Origin: Sulfitobacter geojensis
Lineage (GTDB): Bacteria > Pseudomonadota > Alphaproteobacteria > Rhodobacterales > Rhodobacteraceae
Direction of reading: 5' to 3'
Length of the DNA: 64,000 bases
Assembly: GCF_000622325.1 (NCBI RefSeq)
Contig: NZ_JASE01000005.1
Span: 2,356,001-2,420,000, forward strand
Made by a program: the position numbers and the translations under genes. Of this stretch, positions 20,440 through 28,273 are shown piece after piece (position 1 is the stretch's first letter; each line of letters starts with the position of its first letter). The notes under the pieces are model-generated. The model searched no databases and was not told where the DNA came from. It saw only the letters and a program-made list of their open reading frames with translations.

Positions 20440-20452
20440 GGGGCAGAGCCCC
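20440..20452 (-). repeat. GGC-TCT-GCC hairpin repeat, copy 1 (iscR-desulfurase gap)
   Basis: On the minus strand GGGGC-TCT-GCCCC, a perfect 5-bp stem with a TCT loop. A tail CCGCGGAGGATGAGGG follows and runs into the desulfurase ATG. The core and a CGGAG...ATGA-type tail recur at 27842, 39184 and 56422. Rhodobacterales genomes are known to me to carry a dispersed intergenic element of this look; its function is not known. Confidence 0.55.
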
Positions 20453-20500
20453 AACAAAAATTAGATCGCGTCGCGCTCTGCGCGGCTGTTGGCTCAAACC

Positions 20501-20971
20501 TCACGTTTCATCCACCACAGCCACAACATCAAACAGGTTGGGCACCGCAGGACAGGGCACCAGTTCATTGGCGATCACATCCGACAGGCGGGTCTGGTGC
20601 AAAAACACATAAACATGCGCGCTCAACCCCTCCCACAACCGGTTGGTCAGCGATTGCGCACGGCTGCCCGACGCGCCGCCCGACGCACCTGCCCCCTTGT
20701 GCATCGCATCCACGGTTTCATCGACGGCAGACAAGATATCAACCACCCGGATTTCCGCCGCCGGACGTGACAGCCGATAACCGCCCCCCGGACCACGTAC
20801 AGACGCGACCAGATCCGCGCGGCGCAGTTTCACAAACAACTGTTCCAGATAGGGCAAGGAAATCGACTGGCGCTCCGCAATATCCCCCAGAGACACCAAA
20901 GTATTGCCCGGTTGCAGCGCAATATCGGCCAAAGCAACCATTGCATAACGGCCCTTGGTGGAAAGCTTCAT
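20501..20971 (-). CDS. iscR: Rrf2-family iron-sulfur regulator, IscR-like
   Basis: 156 residues. The winged helix begins MKLSTKGRYAMVALADIAL and includes SLPYLEQLFVKLRRADLV and RGPGGGYRLSRP, as in IscR. The three cluster cysteines of E. coli IscR (C92, C98, C104) are absent: the equivalent stretch VDAMHKGAGASGGASG has none, and the only cysteine is in ELVPCPAVP near the C-terminus. Rhodobacter sphaeroides IscR has been reported to bind an Fe-S cluster with unusual ligands, so the loss may be a group trait. The start at 20971 is preceded by AAGGA; another in-frame ATG lies at 20980. It heads the suf operon, which it probably represses. Confidence 0.9.
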   Translation of the reverse strand: MKLSTKGRYAMVALADIALQPGNTLVSLGDIAERQSISLPYLEQLFVKLRRADLVASVRGPGGGYRLSRPAAEIRVVDILSAVDETVDAMHKGAGASGGASGSRAQSLTNRLWEGLSAHVYVFLHQTRLSDVIANELVPCPAVPNLFDVVAVVDET

Positions 20972-21065
20972 CACACCCATCCTTCGAAAACTGCCGCGTT
21001 CATTGACGCGGGCCGCTGTTGCGCCTAAATGAAAAGTTCGGAGCGCATATGATGCGACCCCAAGA

Positions 21066-21082
21066 ATTAGAACCGTTCTAAA
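21066..21082 (-). promoter_or_regulatory. Irr-type iron control element (ICE-like palindrome) before iscR-suf
   Basis: TTAGAA-CCG-TTCTAA at 21067-21081, flanked by A and A, a perfect inverted repeat with 3-nt spacing. It matches the alphaproteobacterial Irr box pattern TTTAGAA-N3-TTCTAAA closely. It covers the -10 of the predicted iscR promoter, so Irr binding would block transcription when iron is low or shift control with IscR. It could also serve the divergent hydrolase gene. Confidence 0.7.
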
Positions 21083-21103
21083 GTAGTCGAGCGAAGTCGT
21101 CAA
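21075..21103 (-). promoter_or_regulatory. Predicted sigma-70 promoter of the iscR-suf operon
   Basis: On the minus strand TTGACG (21098-21103), a 17-bp spacer and TAGAAC (21075-21080). The -10 lies in the ICE-like palindrome. It is 104 bp before the iscR ATG. Confidence 0.55.
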
Positions 21104-21154
21104 CTATTCGCGACACCTTTGCGCCCCACTTTGGACCACCAGACAGGAACTTCC

Positions 21155-21808
21155 ATGCCAGAGGTCATTTTCCCCGGACCAGAAGGTCGCCTTGAAGGCC
21201 GCTACCACCCTCAAAAAGAGCGCGACGCGCCGATTGCAATCATCTTGCATCCGCATCCGCAGTTTGGCGGGACGATGAACCACAAGGTCGTCTACAACAT
21301 GCATTATGCATTCTATAACATGGGGTTCACCGTTTTGCGGTTCAACTTCCGTGGTGTGGGACGCTCGCAAGGCGAATATGATCAGGGCATCGGCGAATTG
21401 TCGGATGCGGCATCGGCACTGGATTACCTGCAGTCGATGAACAACAACTCGAAACACTGCTGGGTCGCGGGTTTTTCCTTCGGCGCATGGATCGGCATGC
21501 AGCTTTTGATGCGCCGCCCTGAAATCACCGGCTTTATCTCGGTCTCGCCACCGGCGAATATGTATGACTTCAGCTTCCTTGCGCCCTGCCCCGCATCGGG
21601 TCTGATCATCAACGGCACTGCCGACCGCGTGGCACCGCCAGCCGACACCGTCGGTCTGGTCAACAAGCTGCACGAACAAAAAGGCATCACCATCACGCAT
21701 CAGGAAGTGCCAGGTGCCGGCCACTTCTTTGAAGAGCCGCATATGGACACGCTGATTACCTCCACCACGGATTACGTGAAGCGCCGCCTGACAGAGACCA
21801 CCCGCTAA
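21155..21808 (+). CDS. Alpha/beta hydrolase
   Basis: 217 residues. After a short lead come ILHPHPQFGGTMNHKVVYNM, the oxyanion region of this small hydrolase family, and the nucleophile elbow GFSFGAWIG (G-x-S-x-G, Ser near 105). The likely acid is in NGTADRVAPPADT and the base in GAGHFF near residue 191. Similar cytoplasmic proteins are found throughout the alphaproteobacteria without a known substrate. The ATG at 21155 follows CAGGAACTTCC. Divergent from iscR, and its stop overlaps the next ATG by one base (TAATG). Confidence 0.85.
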   Translation: MPEVIFPGPEGRLEGRYHPQKERDAPIAIILHPHPQFGGTMNHKVVYNMHYAFYNMGFTVLRFNFRGVGRSQGEYDQGIGELSDAASALDYLQSMNNNSKHCWVAGFSFGAWIGMQLLMRRPEITGFISVSPPANMYDFSFLAPCPASGLIINGTADRVAPPADTVGLVNKLHEQKGITITHQEVPGAGHFFEEPHMDTLITSTTDYVKRRLTETTR

Positions 21809-22050
21809 TGGTCGATTCCGTTGTCATCGAGATGGCCAACAAACTGGCCGAGGAATGCCTGGCCGTGCAGGCAGAAACCGGCGAGGACCGTTTGTTCATG
21901 CGCATGGGCGATGTTTTGGGGGCCTCTTCACAAACACTGGAAGAAGCCTTTTTGACCGCGATCCGCACGCGCATGGCCAATGATCAGGGCCGCAGGTTTC
22001 TGGCCCAGACGCTGAAAGCACATCGTGCGCAGGCCGCTGGCAATGAGTGA
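21808..22050 (+). CDS. Small conserved hypothetical protein
   Basis: 80 residues, soluble and helical in appearance (VIEMANKLAEECLAVQAETG, RFLAQTLKAHRAQAAGNE). It contains no motif I recognise. It is translationally linked to both neighbours: its ATG overlaps the hydrolase stop by one base, and its end overlaps the HD-domain gene by 8 bp. That supports a real gene acting with one of them. Confidence 0.65.
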   Translation: MVDSVVIEMANKLAEECLAVQAETGEDRLFMRMGDVLGASSQTLEEAFLTAIRTRMANDQGRRFLAQTLKAHRAQAAGNE

Positions 22051-22642
22051 AACAACAGGGACGCGGCTGGATCAGCAGATCGCGTTCCTGAACGAAGCTG
22101 ACAAGCTCAAGAACACCATCCGCGCGACCGAGCTTTGCGACAATTCCCGCTATGAAAATTCGGCTGAACATTCGTGGCATCTGACGCTTTATGCAATGGT
22201 ACTGGCGGATCAGGCGGCGCCGGACGTGGACATCACGCGGGTCATCAAGATGTTGATCCTGCACGATCTTGTCGAAATCGACGCAGGCGACAATCCGATC
22301 TTCGGTGATCTGGACCACGCCGCAATCGAGAAACAGGAACAGGCCGCCGCCGACCGCATCTTTGGCCTGCTGCCAGACGACCTGCGCGACAGTTTCCGCC
22401 GTATCTGGGACGAGTTCGAGGCGGCACAGACCCCTTCGGCACAATTCGCCAAATCGCTGGACCGTTTCCAGCCCCCGATGCAGAACCTGCAATCGGGCGG
22501 CGGCAGCTGGATCGACTTCGACGTCACAGAGCAGCAGATCCACGACCGTGTCGGATCTAAGATCGCCATCGGCGCGCCCAATCTTTGGGCCTATGCCAAA
22601 GCCCGCATCGCGACCTTCTTTGCAGATCGGTCCACCGGCTGA
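22043..22642 (+). CDS. HD-domain phosphohydrolase (YfbR/HDDC2-like)
   Basis: 199 residues. The HD metal motif is visible as ENSAEHSWHLTLYAM (H near 37) followed by ILHDLVEIDAGDN (HD near 74-75), with later acidic residue D137-type in SLDRFQPPM. This arrangement fits the 5'-deoxynucleotidase YfbR/HDDC2 branch, small enzymes that remove phosphate from nucleoside monophosphates. The ATG at 22043 lies within the end of the preceding gene. Substrate is inferred from the family only. Confidence 0.82.
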   Translation: MSETTGTRLDQQIAFLNEADKLKNTIRATELCDNSRYENSAEHSWHLTLYAMVLADQAAPDVDITRVIKMLILHDLVEIDAGDNPIFGDLDHAAIEKQEQAAADRIFGLLPDDLRDSFRRIWDEFEAAQTPSAQFAKSLDRFQPPMQNLQSGGGSWIDFDVTEQQIHDRVGSKIAIGAPNLWAYAKARIATFFADRSTG

Positions 22643-22648
22643 TGCCGC

Positions 22649-22667
22649 ATACTGCATACCACAGTAT
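22649..22667 (+). promoter_or_regulatory. Inverted repeat upstream of icd
   Basis: ATACTG (22649-22654), 7-nt spacer CATACCA, CAGTAT (22662-22667), an exact inverted repeat 72 bp before the icd ATG and just after the HD gene stop. No T-run follows, so it is more like an operator than a terminator. The regulator is unknown; GntR-type sites have a similar look. Confidence 0.45.
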
Positions 22668-22739
22668 ACAGACTTTCCCTTTAACCCTATTTAAGCTAGA
22701 TCGCGTGCATAGCGTCCCCCGTAGCCAAAGGAATCCCGC

Positions 22740-23954
22740 ATGACAAAGATCAAGGTAGAAAACCCCGTTGTCGAGCTCGACGGCGATGAAATGACCCGCA
22801 TCATGTGGGACTTCATCAAGAAAAAGCTGATCCTGCCCTATCTCGACATTGATCTGAAATATTATGATCTGGGCATTCAGGCGCGGGATGACACCGACGA
22901 CCAGATCACCATCGATTCAGCGGAAGCGATCAAGAAATACGGCGTTGGCGTCAAATGTGCGACCATCACACCGGATGAAGCTCGGGTCGAGGAATTCGGT
23001 CTCAAGAAGATGTGGCGCTCGCCCAACGGCACCATCCGCAACATTCTCGGTGGGGTGATTTTCCGCGAACCGATCATTTGTAAAAATGTGCCGCGCCTTG
23101 TGCCCGGCTGGACGAAACCCATCGTTGTCGGCCGCCATGCCTACGGCGACCAGTACCGCGCCACCGATTTCAAATTTCCCGGTGCGGGCAAACTGACGAT
23201 CAAATTTGTCGGCGAGGACGGCACAGAAATCGAACACGAAGTCTTTGACGCGCCGGATTCCGGTGTGGTTATGGCGATGTTCAACCTTGATAAATCCATT
23301 ATCGACTTTGCCCGTGCGTCAATGAACTATGGTTTGGCAAAGGGCTGGCCTGTTTATTTATCAACCAAAAATACGATCCTCAAACAATATGACGGGCGGT
23401 TTCTTGAACTTTTCCAACATATTTATGAAACCGAGTTCGAGGATAAATTCAAAGAAGCCGGCATCACATACCAGCACCGACTGATCGACGACATGGTCGC
23501 CTGCGCGATGAAGTGGAACGGCGGCTATGTCTGGGCCTGTAAAAACTACGACGGCGATGTCCAGTCCGACACCGTAGCGCAGGGCTTTGGCTCTCTCGGG
23601 TTGATGACATCGGTGCTGATGACACCCGATGGCAAAACCGTCGAGGCGGAGGCGGCACACGGCACCGTCACCCGCCACTATCGCCAGCACCAGAAAGGCG
23701 AGGAAACCTCGACCAATTCCATCGCCTCGATCTACGCTTGGACAGGCGCACTGAAGCATCGCGGCAAGCTGGATGAGAACGAGGCGCTGATCAACTTTGC
23801 CGAAACACTAGAAAAAGTGGTCATCGGCACGGTGGAAAGCGGCCACATGACCAAAGACCTTGCGCTGCTCGTTGGGCCGGATCAGGGCTGGCTGACCACC
23901 ATGGGCTTTCTCGAGAAGGTCGACGAAAACCTCAACAAAGCCCTTATCGGGTAA
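22740..23954 (+). CDS. icd: Isocitrate dehydrogenase (NADP+)
   Basis: 404 residues of the dimeric, eukaryote-like type II isocitrate dehydrogenases usual in alphaproteobacteria. Marked by [20 protein letters not shown] at the start, [17 protein letters not shown] (substrate serine and arginine loop), [15 protein letters not shown] and [16 protein letters not shown] (coenzyme loop with the NADP-type His/Arg). Converts isocitrate to 2-oxoglutarate in the TCA cycle. Single-gene unit with its own upstream region; ends at a strong bidirectional terminator. Confidence 0.97.
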   Translation: MTKIKVENPVVELDGDEMTRIMWDFIKKKLILPYLDIDLKYYDLGIQARDDTDDQITIDSAEAIKKYGVGVKCATITPDEARVEEFGLKKMWRSPNGTIRNILGGVIFREPIICKNVPRLVPGWTKPIVVGRHAYGDQYRATDFKFPGAGKLTIKFVGEDGTEIEHEVFDAPDSGVVMAMFNLDKSIIDFARASMNYGLAKGWPVYLSTKNTILKQYDGRFLELFQHIYETEFEDKFKEAGITYQHRLIDDMVACAMKWNGGYVWACKNYDGDVQSDTVAQGFGSLGLMTSVLMTPDGKTVEAEAAHGTVTRHYRQHQKGEETSTNSIASIYAWTGALKHRGKLDENEALINFAETLEKVVIGTVESGHMTKDLALLVGPDQGWLTTMGFLEKVDENLNKALIG

Positions 23955-23959
23955 TTTGG

Positions 23960-23987
23960 AACAGGGCCGCAGCAATGCGGCCCTGTT
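23960..23987. terminator. Bidirectional terminator between icd and the amidotransferase gene
   Basis: Perfect 12-bp stem AACAGGGCCGCA / TGCGGCCCTGTT with a GCAA tetraloop, between two convergent genes. The A and T bases at the stem ends give a short U-tract in both directions. Confidence 0.85.
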
Positions 23988-23990
23988 TCG

Positions 23991-24797
23991 TTAACCTGCC
24001 AGTTTGGGCTCCGCGACCCTCACTTGTGGCATGAACGGCGTGATCTCTACCCCGGTCGGGGTAAAACGGCAAAAGCTGCCTTTGGGCACCTCTTTCCAAC
24101 CGCCACAGACCGTGTCGTAGGGCTCCGAAACCACCGACCATCCCTGCCATTCTGCGTTCCACTGGTAGTACAGCGAGGGCGCGCGGTCGTCCGAAGCGTA
24201 GCGCACCGCATAAAGTGTTTGCCCGTCCGACAACGCCGCCGCCATCCGCATATGCGGGGCGCACTCCACGCCGCGCGCCATGTCTTCAAACAGCGCAACA
24301 CTGTGTTCCAACGCCAGTTTCGGGCAGGTTTCCAACCCTGCCCCGCATGCCACCAAGAACAGCGCCTCGCTGTCTGTCGCGCCTTTGCGGTTGGGGTAAA
24401 GATCATCGGGTATCAACATATCCGCCGCCTTGCGCAGCTGGTCAAAGCCGCCCACCTGACCATTGTGCATGAACGTCCAGTTGCCCTGAACGAACGGATG
24501 GCAGTTGTTGCGGCTGGTCGCGGTGCCGGTGGACGCCCGCACATGCGCCATAAACAGCCGCGCCTGTACTTGCTGCGCCAGCGATTTCAGGTTCGGTTCG
24601 GACCATGCCGGATGCACATCGCGGTACAGCCCCGGCGTTGGCCATTTGTCATACCACGCCAACCCGAACCCGTCGGCGTTGATCGCCGTCTTGCATTCGC
24701 TTGCATCGCGGGACTGATGGATCAGTGAATGATCCGGCGCGGTCAGGATTTCACTGGCGAAAATCGGTGCCCCCTGCCACGCGGCCCATCGGCACAT
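23991..24797 (-). CDS. Class II glutamine amidotransferase
   Basis: 268 residues starting MCRWAAWQG; Cys2 becomes the N-terminal nucleophile after Met removal, as in class II (Ntn) amidotransferases of the YafJ/EgtC type. Other motifs are ADGFGLAWYD, MAHVRASTGTATSRNNCHPF and FMHNGQVGGFDQLR. The short C-terminal part has no synthase domain, so it would need a partner or acts as a glutamine hydrolase. Common in Rhodobacterales without an assigned pathway. Its stop is 3 bp from the bidirectional terminator. Confidence 0.88.
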   Translation of the reverse strand: MCRWAAWQGAPIFASEILTAPDHSLIHQSRDASECKTAINADGFGLAWYDKWPTPGLYRDVHPAWSEPNLKSLAQQVQARLFMAHVRASTGTATSRNNCHPFVQGNWTFMHNGQVGGFDQLRKAADMLIPDDLYPNRKGATDSEALFLVACGAGLETCPKLALEHSVALFEDMARGVECAPHMRMAAALSDGQTLYAVRYASDDRAPSLYYQWNAEWQGWSVVSEPYDTVCGGWKEVPKGSFCRFTPTGVEITPFMPQVRVAEPKLAG

Positions 24798-24803
24798 GCT
24801 GGC

Positions 24804-25007
24804 CTAGCCCCGATTATGGGTGCGTTCGTACAGCGTCTTGATGATGCCGCTGGCCGTTTTCTCACACAGGCAGGGGACAAACGCATGCAGCAGCGCCGCG
24901 CCGGCCGCCATAAACAACAGAGCCGAGAACTTAAGCGCAAATGCCATATGTTCAAGAAAGGTTTCATCAACTTTTGCGGGGTGATCCAGGAATATGCGGG
25001 CAATCAT
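24804..25007 (-). CDS. Small DUF6356-like protein
   Basis: 67 residues: MIARIFLDHPAKVDETFLEH at the N-terminus, one membrane span (FSALLFMAAGAALLHAFVP), and a C-terminal CLCEKTASGIIKTLYER. The IFLDHPAKVDETFLEH lead and C-x-C are features I associate with DUF6356 proteins, which are often annotated next to amidotransferases. The ATG at 25007 has GGAGAG upstream. It lies 6 bp before the amidotransferase gene and is probably co-transcribed with it. Function unknown. Confidence 0.7.
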   Translation of the reverse strand: MIARIFLDHPAKVDETFLEHMAFALKFSALLFMAAGAALLHAFVPCLCEKTASGIIKTLYERTHNRG

Positions 25008-25124
25008 CGGGGCTCTCCGTGTTTTTCTGATTTGGATCAGTATTGCCGCAAGCGCCTGTGAAGTTCTCCCAAACATCGTGATGCATATCTTGATTGTGTG
25101 AAATTTTCCCAATATTTAATGTAT

Positions 25125-25583
25125 ATGAAGGAAATTGACACAATAGACCGCCGTATTCTGCTTGAACTGCAACGAGATGCCGCGCAATCTCTCGACGCGA
25201 TTGGCGAAACTGTGGGCCTGTCGCGCAATGCCTGTTGGCGGCGCATCGGTGCATTGGAAAAGGCCGGCGTGATCAAGGGGCGCGTAACACTTCTGGATGC
25301 TGCCGCCCTTGGGCTGAAACTGACCGTGTTCATCCAGCTGCGCACCAGCTCGCACACGCCAGACTGGTTAAGATCATTTTCGACGGCCACCAAAAGCATG
25401 CCCGAAATCATGGGCGTTTATCGCATGTCGGGTGATCTGGATTACTTGATCCGTGCGCAGGTCACGGATATGGCTGGCTATGACCGGTTGTATCAACGGC
25501 TGATTGCCAAGGTGCCCCTGTCTGATGTCTCGGCCAGCTTTGTAATGGAAGAGATCAAGGAAACCACCGCCCTGCCCCTTTGA
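25125..25583 (+). CDS. Lrp/AsnC-family transcriptional regulator
   Basis: 152 residues from the ATG at 25125. The HTH is IDRRILLELQRDAAQSLDAI continuing to VGLSRNACWRRIGALEKAGVI. The C-terminal RAM domain includes MPEIMGVYRMSGDLDYLIRAQV. Upstream in-frame starts (GTG 25098, ATG 25119) are possible because no clear ribosome site distinguishes them. Divergent from the DUF6356 gene and 21 bp before the SMR transporter gene. It probably regulates that transporter or an amino-acid pathway; the ligand is unknown. Confidence 0.88.
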   Translation: MKEIDTIDRRILLELQRDAAQSLDAIGETVGLSRNACWRRIGALEKAGVIKGRVTLLDAAALGLKLTVFIQLRTSSHTPDWLRSFSTATKSMPEIMGVYRMSGDLDYLIRAQVTDMAGYDRLYQRLIAKVPLSDVSASFVMEEIKETTALPL

Positions 25584-25604
25584 GTGCTTGCGAAAGGACG
25601 TAAT

Positions 25605-25940
25605 ATGCCCGCCCATTACATCTGGCTGTTCTTTGCCATTCTGACCGAAACCCTGGGCACCACCGCCTTGCAGGCTTCGCAGCAATTCACCCGCTTTTGG
25701 CCGGCGCTGGCGGTTGTGGTGTTCTACGGATTGTCGTTTTACTGCATGTCTTTTGCGCTGCGGGCGATGCCGGTGGGCATTGTCTATGCCATCTGGTCCG
25801 GTCTGGGGATCGTGTTAATCGCAGGCATCGGATTTGTGTTGTTCGGGCAAAAGCTGGATCTGCCGGCATTGCTGGGGTTGGCGCTGATCATCGGCGGAAT
25901 CCTGATCATTCACCTCTTTTCGGCCACCAATACACATTAA
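25605..25940 (+). CDS. Small multidrug resistance (SMR) family transporter
   Basis: 111 residues with four membrane helices. The conserved acidic residue of the family is Glu in the first helix (IWLFFAILTETLGTTAL, near residue 14). Later helices contain FYGLSFYCMSFALRAMPVGI and VYAIWSGLGIVLIAGIGF, both SMR hallmarks. Exports cationic or polyamine-like compounds by proton exchange. ATG at 25605 follows AAAGGACG. Probably an operon with the Lrp regulator. Substrate cannot be assigned. Confidence 0.9.
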   Translation: MPAHYIWLFFAILTETLGTTALQASQQFTRFWPALAVVVFYGLSFYCMSFALRAMPVGIVYAIWSGLGIVLIAGIGFVLFGQKLDLPALLGLALIIGGILIIHLFSATNTH

Positions 25941-26012
25941 CTTTCTTTTTATCTGGCATTTGCTGCGCCTGCACGGTATGGCCCGCCCAACTCCCTGAAC
26001 AAGGCTGACCCC

Positions 26013-27830
26013 ATGGAACTGCGCAACATCGCAATTATCGCTCACGTCGACCACGGCAAAACAACGCTGGTTGATGAACTGTTGAAACAATCCGGCACCT
26101 ATCGTGAAAACCAGGCGACGACCGAACGCGCCATGGACAGCAACGATCTGGAGCGCGAACGCGGCATCACGATTTTCGCCAAGCCGACATCTGTCGAGTG
26201 GAAAGGCACACGTATCAACATCGTTGACACGCCCGGCCACGCCGATTTTGGTGGTGAGGTTGAACGCATCCTGTCGATGGTCGACGGTGTTGTCCTGCTG
26301 GTGGACGCCGCAGAAGGTCCGATGCCACAGACCAAGTTCGTGACGTCAAAGGCGCTCAAGCTGGGGCTGAAACCCATCGTTGTGATCAACAAGGTCGACA
26401 AGCCCGATGGCGAACCCGATCGCGCATTGGATGAATGTTTCGATCTGTTCGCCAGCCTTGATGCCACGGACGAACAGCTTGATTTTCCAACCATGTACGC
26501 ATCCGGCCGTGCCGGCTGGGCCGATCACGAACTGGACGGCAAGCGTGACGGGCTGGACGATCTGTTCCAACTGATCCTGGATCACGTGCCCGCACCGGCA
26601 CAGGTTGCCGAGGCCGACAAGCCATTCACCATGCTGGCCACCACATTGGGCGGCGATCCGTTTCTGGGCCGCCTCCTGACCGGTCGCGTTGAAACCGGCA
26701 CGTTGAAAGCCGGCCAGACGATCAAAGCAATGTCGCGTGACGGCACGCTGATCGAAAACTTCCGTTGCACCAAGATCCTCGCTTTCCGCGGTTTGGAACA
26801 AACGGCAATCGATATGGCCGAAGCCGGTGACATCGTGTCCATCGCGGGCATGACCAAGGCAACCGTGGCCGATACCTTGGCTGATCAATCGGTGAACGAA
26901 GCCATCCCGGCCCAGCCGATTGACCCACCGACCATTACAGTGACCTTTGGCATCAACGATTCCCCGCTTGCCGGTCGTGACGGTAAAAAGGTGCAGTCCC
27001 GCGTGATCCGCGAACGTCTGCACAAGGAAGCCGAATCCAACGTGGCAATCAAAATCAGCGACACCCCCGGTGGTGACGCCTTTGAAGTTGCCGGTCGCGG
27101 CGAACTGCAAATGGGTGTTTTGATTGAAAACATGCGCCGTGAAGGGTTCGAATTGTCAATCTCGCGTCCGCAGGTGCTGTTTCAGGACATCGACGGCGTG
27201 CGTCATGAGCCCATCGAGGAAGCCACCATCGACGTGGATGATGAATACTCCGGCGCGGTGATCGAAAAAATCACCGGCGTGCGCAAAGGTGAACTGGTCG
27301 AGATGAAACCGGCCGGTGCTGGCAAAACCCGCATCATCGCCCATGTGCCATCACGGGGTCTGATCGGGTATCACGGCGAATTCCTGACCGACACGCGCGG
27401 GACAGGCGTCATCAACCGCGTGTTCCATTCATGGGCACCGCACAAGGGCCCAATCCCGGGACGTCGCGCGGGCGTGTTGATTTCAATGGAGAACGGCACA
27501 TCCGTGGCCTTTGCTCTGTGGAACCTCGAAGAGCGCGGCAAGATGATGATCGGTGCGCAAGCTGACGTCTATACCGGTATGATTATCGGTGAGCACAGCC
27601 GCGAAAACGATCTGGAAGTGAACCCGCTGAAGGGTAAGAAACTGACCAACGTGCGTGCCTCCGGTACGGATGAAGCGGTGCGGTTGACCACCCCCAAGAT
27701 CCTTTCGCTGGAAGAGGCGATTGCCTATATCGACGACGATGAACTGGTCGAAGTGACGCCGAACGCAATCCGTCTGCGCAAGCGTTATCTGGACCCGCAT
27801 GAACGCAAACGCATGGCGAAATCAGCTTAA
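26013..27830 (+). CDS. typA: Ribosome-associated GTPase TypA/BipA
   Basis: 605 residues. G1 [20 protein letters not shown]3 [10 protein letters not shown] and G4 [10 protein letters not shown] are intact, followed by the EF-G-like domains and a basic C-terminus ([19 protein letters not shown]). TypA binds the ribosome under stress and helps assembly. Single-gene unit; a repeat hairpin at 27842 and a terminator at 27950 follow. Confidence 0.97.
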   Translation: MELRNIAIIAHVDHGKTTLVDELLKQSGTYRENQATTERAMDSNDLERERGITIFAKPTSVEWKGTRINIVDTPGHADFGGEVERILSMVDGVVLLVDAAEGPMPQTKFVTSKALKLGLKPIVVINKVDKPDGEPDRALDECFDLFASLDATDEQLDFPTMYASGRAGWADHELDGKRDGLDDLFQLILDHVPAPAQVAEADKPFTMLATTLGGDPFLGRLLTGRVETGTLKAGQTIKAMSRDGTLIENFRCTKILAFRGLEQTAIDMAEAGDIVSIAGMTKATVADTLADQSVNEAIPAQPIDPPTITVTFGINDSPLAGRDGKKVQSRVIRERLHKEAESNVAIKISDTPGGDAFEVAGRGELQMGVLIENMRREGFELSISRPQVLFQDIDGVRHEPIEEATIDVDDEYSGAVIEKITGVRKGELVEMKPAGAGKTRIIAHVPSRGLIGYHGEFLTDTRGTGVINRVFHSWAPHKGPIPGRRAGVLISMENGTSVAFALWNLEERGKMMIGAQADVYTGMIIGEHSRENDLEVNPLKGKKLTNVRASGTDEAVRLTTPKILSLEEAIAYIDDDELVEVTPNAIRLRKRYLDPHERKRMAKSA

Positions 27831-27841
27831 GTCGGAATTTT

Positions 27842-27891
27842 CGGGAGGCTCTGCCTCCCGGACCCTCCGCAGCATTTATGGCCAAAAAGAG
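27842..27891 (+). repeat. GGC-TCT-GCC hairpin repeat, copy 2 (after typA)
   Basis: CGGGAGGC-TCT-GCCTCCCG (27842-27860), an exact 8-bp stem. A 6-nt spacer and the tail CCGCAGCATTTATGGCC followed by AAAAAGAG (27867-27891) complete it. The 25-nt tail is 24/25 identical to copy 3 at 39217-39241. Confidence 0.65.
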
Positions 27892-27949
27892 GGGCGTTTC
27901 GGAGCCGTTGTAGTGCCCGATCATTCCCCGCGCTGCAGGTTGAAATCAA

Positions 27950-27980
27950 AAAAAGCCCCGGATCATTTCCGGGGCTTTTT
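27950..27980. terminator. Bidirectional terminator between typA and the DUF1330 gene
   Basis: Perfect 12-bp stem AAAAAGCCCCGG (27950-27961) and CCGGGGCTTTTT (27969-27980) with loop ATCATTT. Lies between convergent genes, with T-runs in both reading directions. Confidence 0.88.
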
Positions 27981-27981
27981 G

Positions 27982-28269
27982 TTATTCGGAGGTTTCGATG
28001 ATCATCAACTCGCGCTCAGAAGCGCCGCGTGCGTGTTCTAGCGCCGCTTGATAAGCGTCTGAATGGTAACACTTTTCCGCAGTTTCAACGTCCGGGAAGC
28101 GCGCGACTACGTTGCGCGGCCGTTCTTTGCCTTCAAGCTGAACAAAACGGCCACCGCGCGCGATAAATTCGCCGCCGTGTTCGGCAATCGCCACCGTCGC
28201 GCCAGCAGCGTATTTTTTGTACGCCTCTTCATCCGTGACCGTGACATGTGCAATCCAAAGTGCGCCCAT
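27982..28269 (-). CDS. DUF1330-family protein
   Basis: 95 residues: MGALWIAHVTVTDEEAYKKY, GGEFIARGGRFVQLEGKERP and CYHSDAYQAALEHARGASER. This is a ferredoxin-like alpha+beta barrel family (related to EthD-type dimeric barrels). No enzyme activity is firmly assigned. It lies 4 bp downstream of alaS and is probably the last gene of its transcript. The terminator at 27950-27980 follows the stop. Confidence 0.85.
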   Translation of the reverse strand: MGALWIAHVTVTDEEAYKKYAAGATVAIAEHGGEFIARGGRFVQLEGKERPRNVVARFPDVETAEKCYHSDAYQAALEHARGASERELMIIETSE

Positions 28270-28273
28270 GGTT

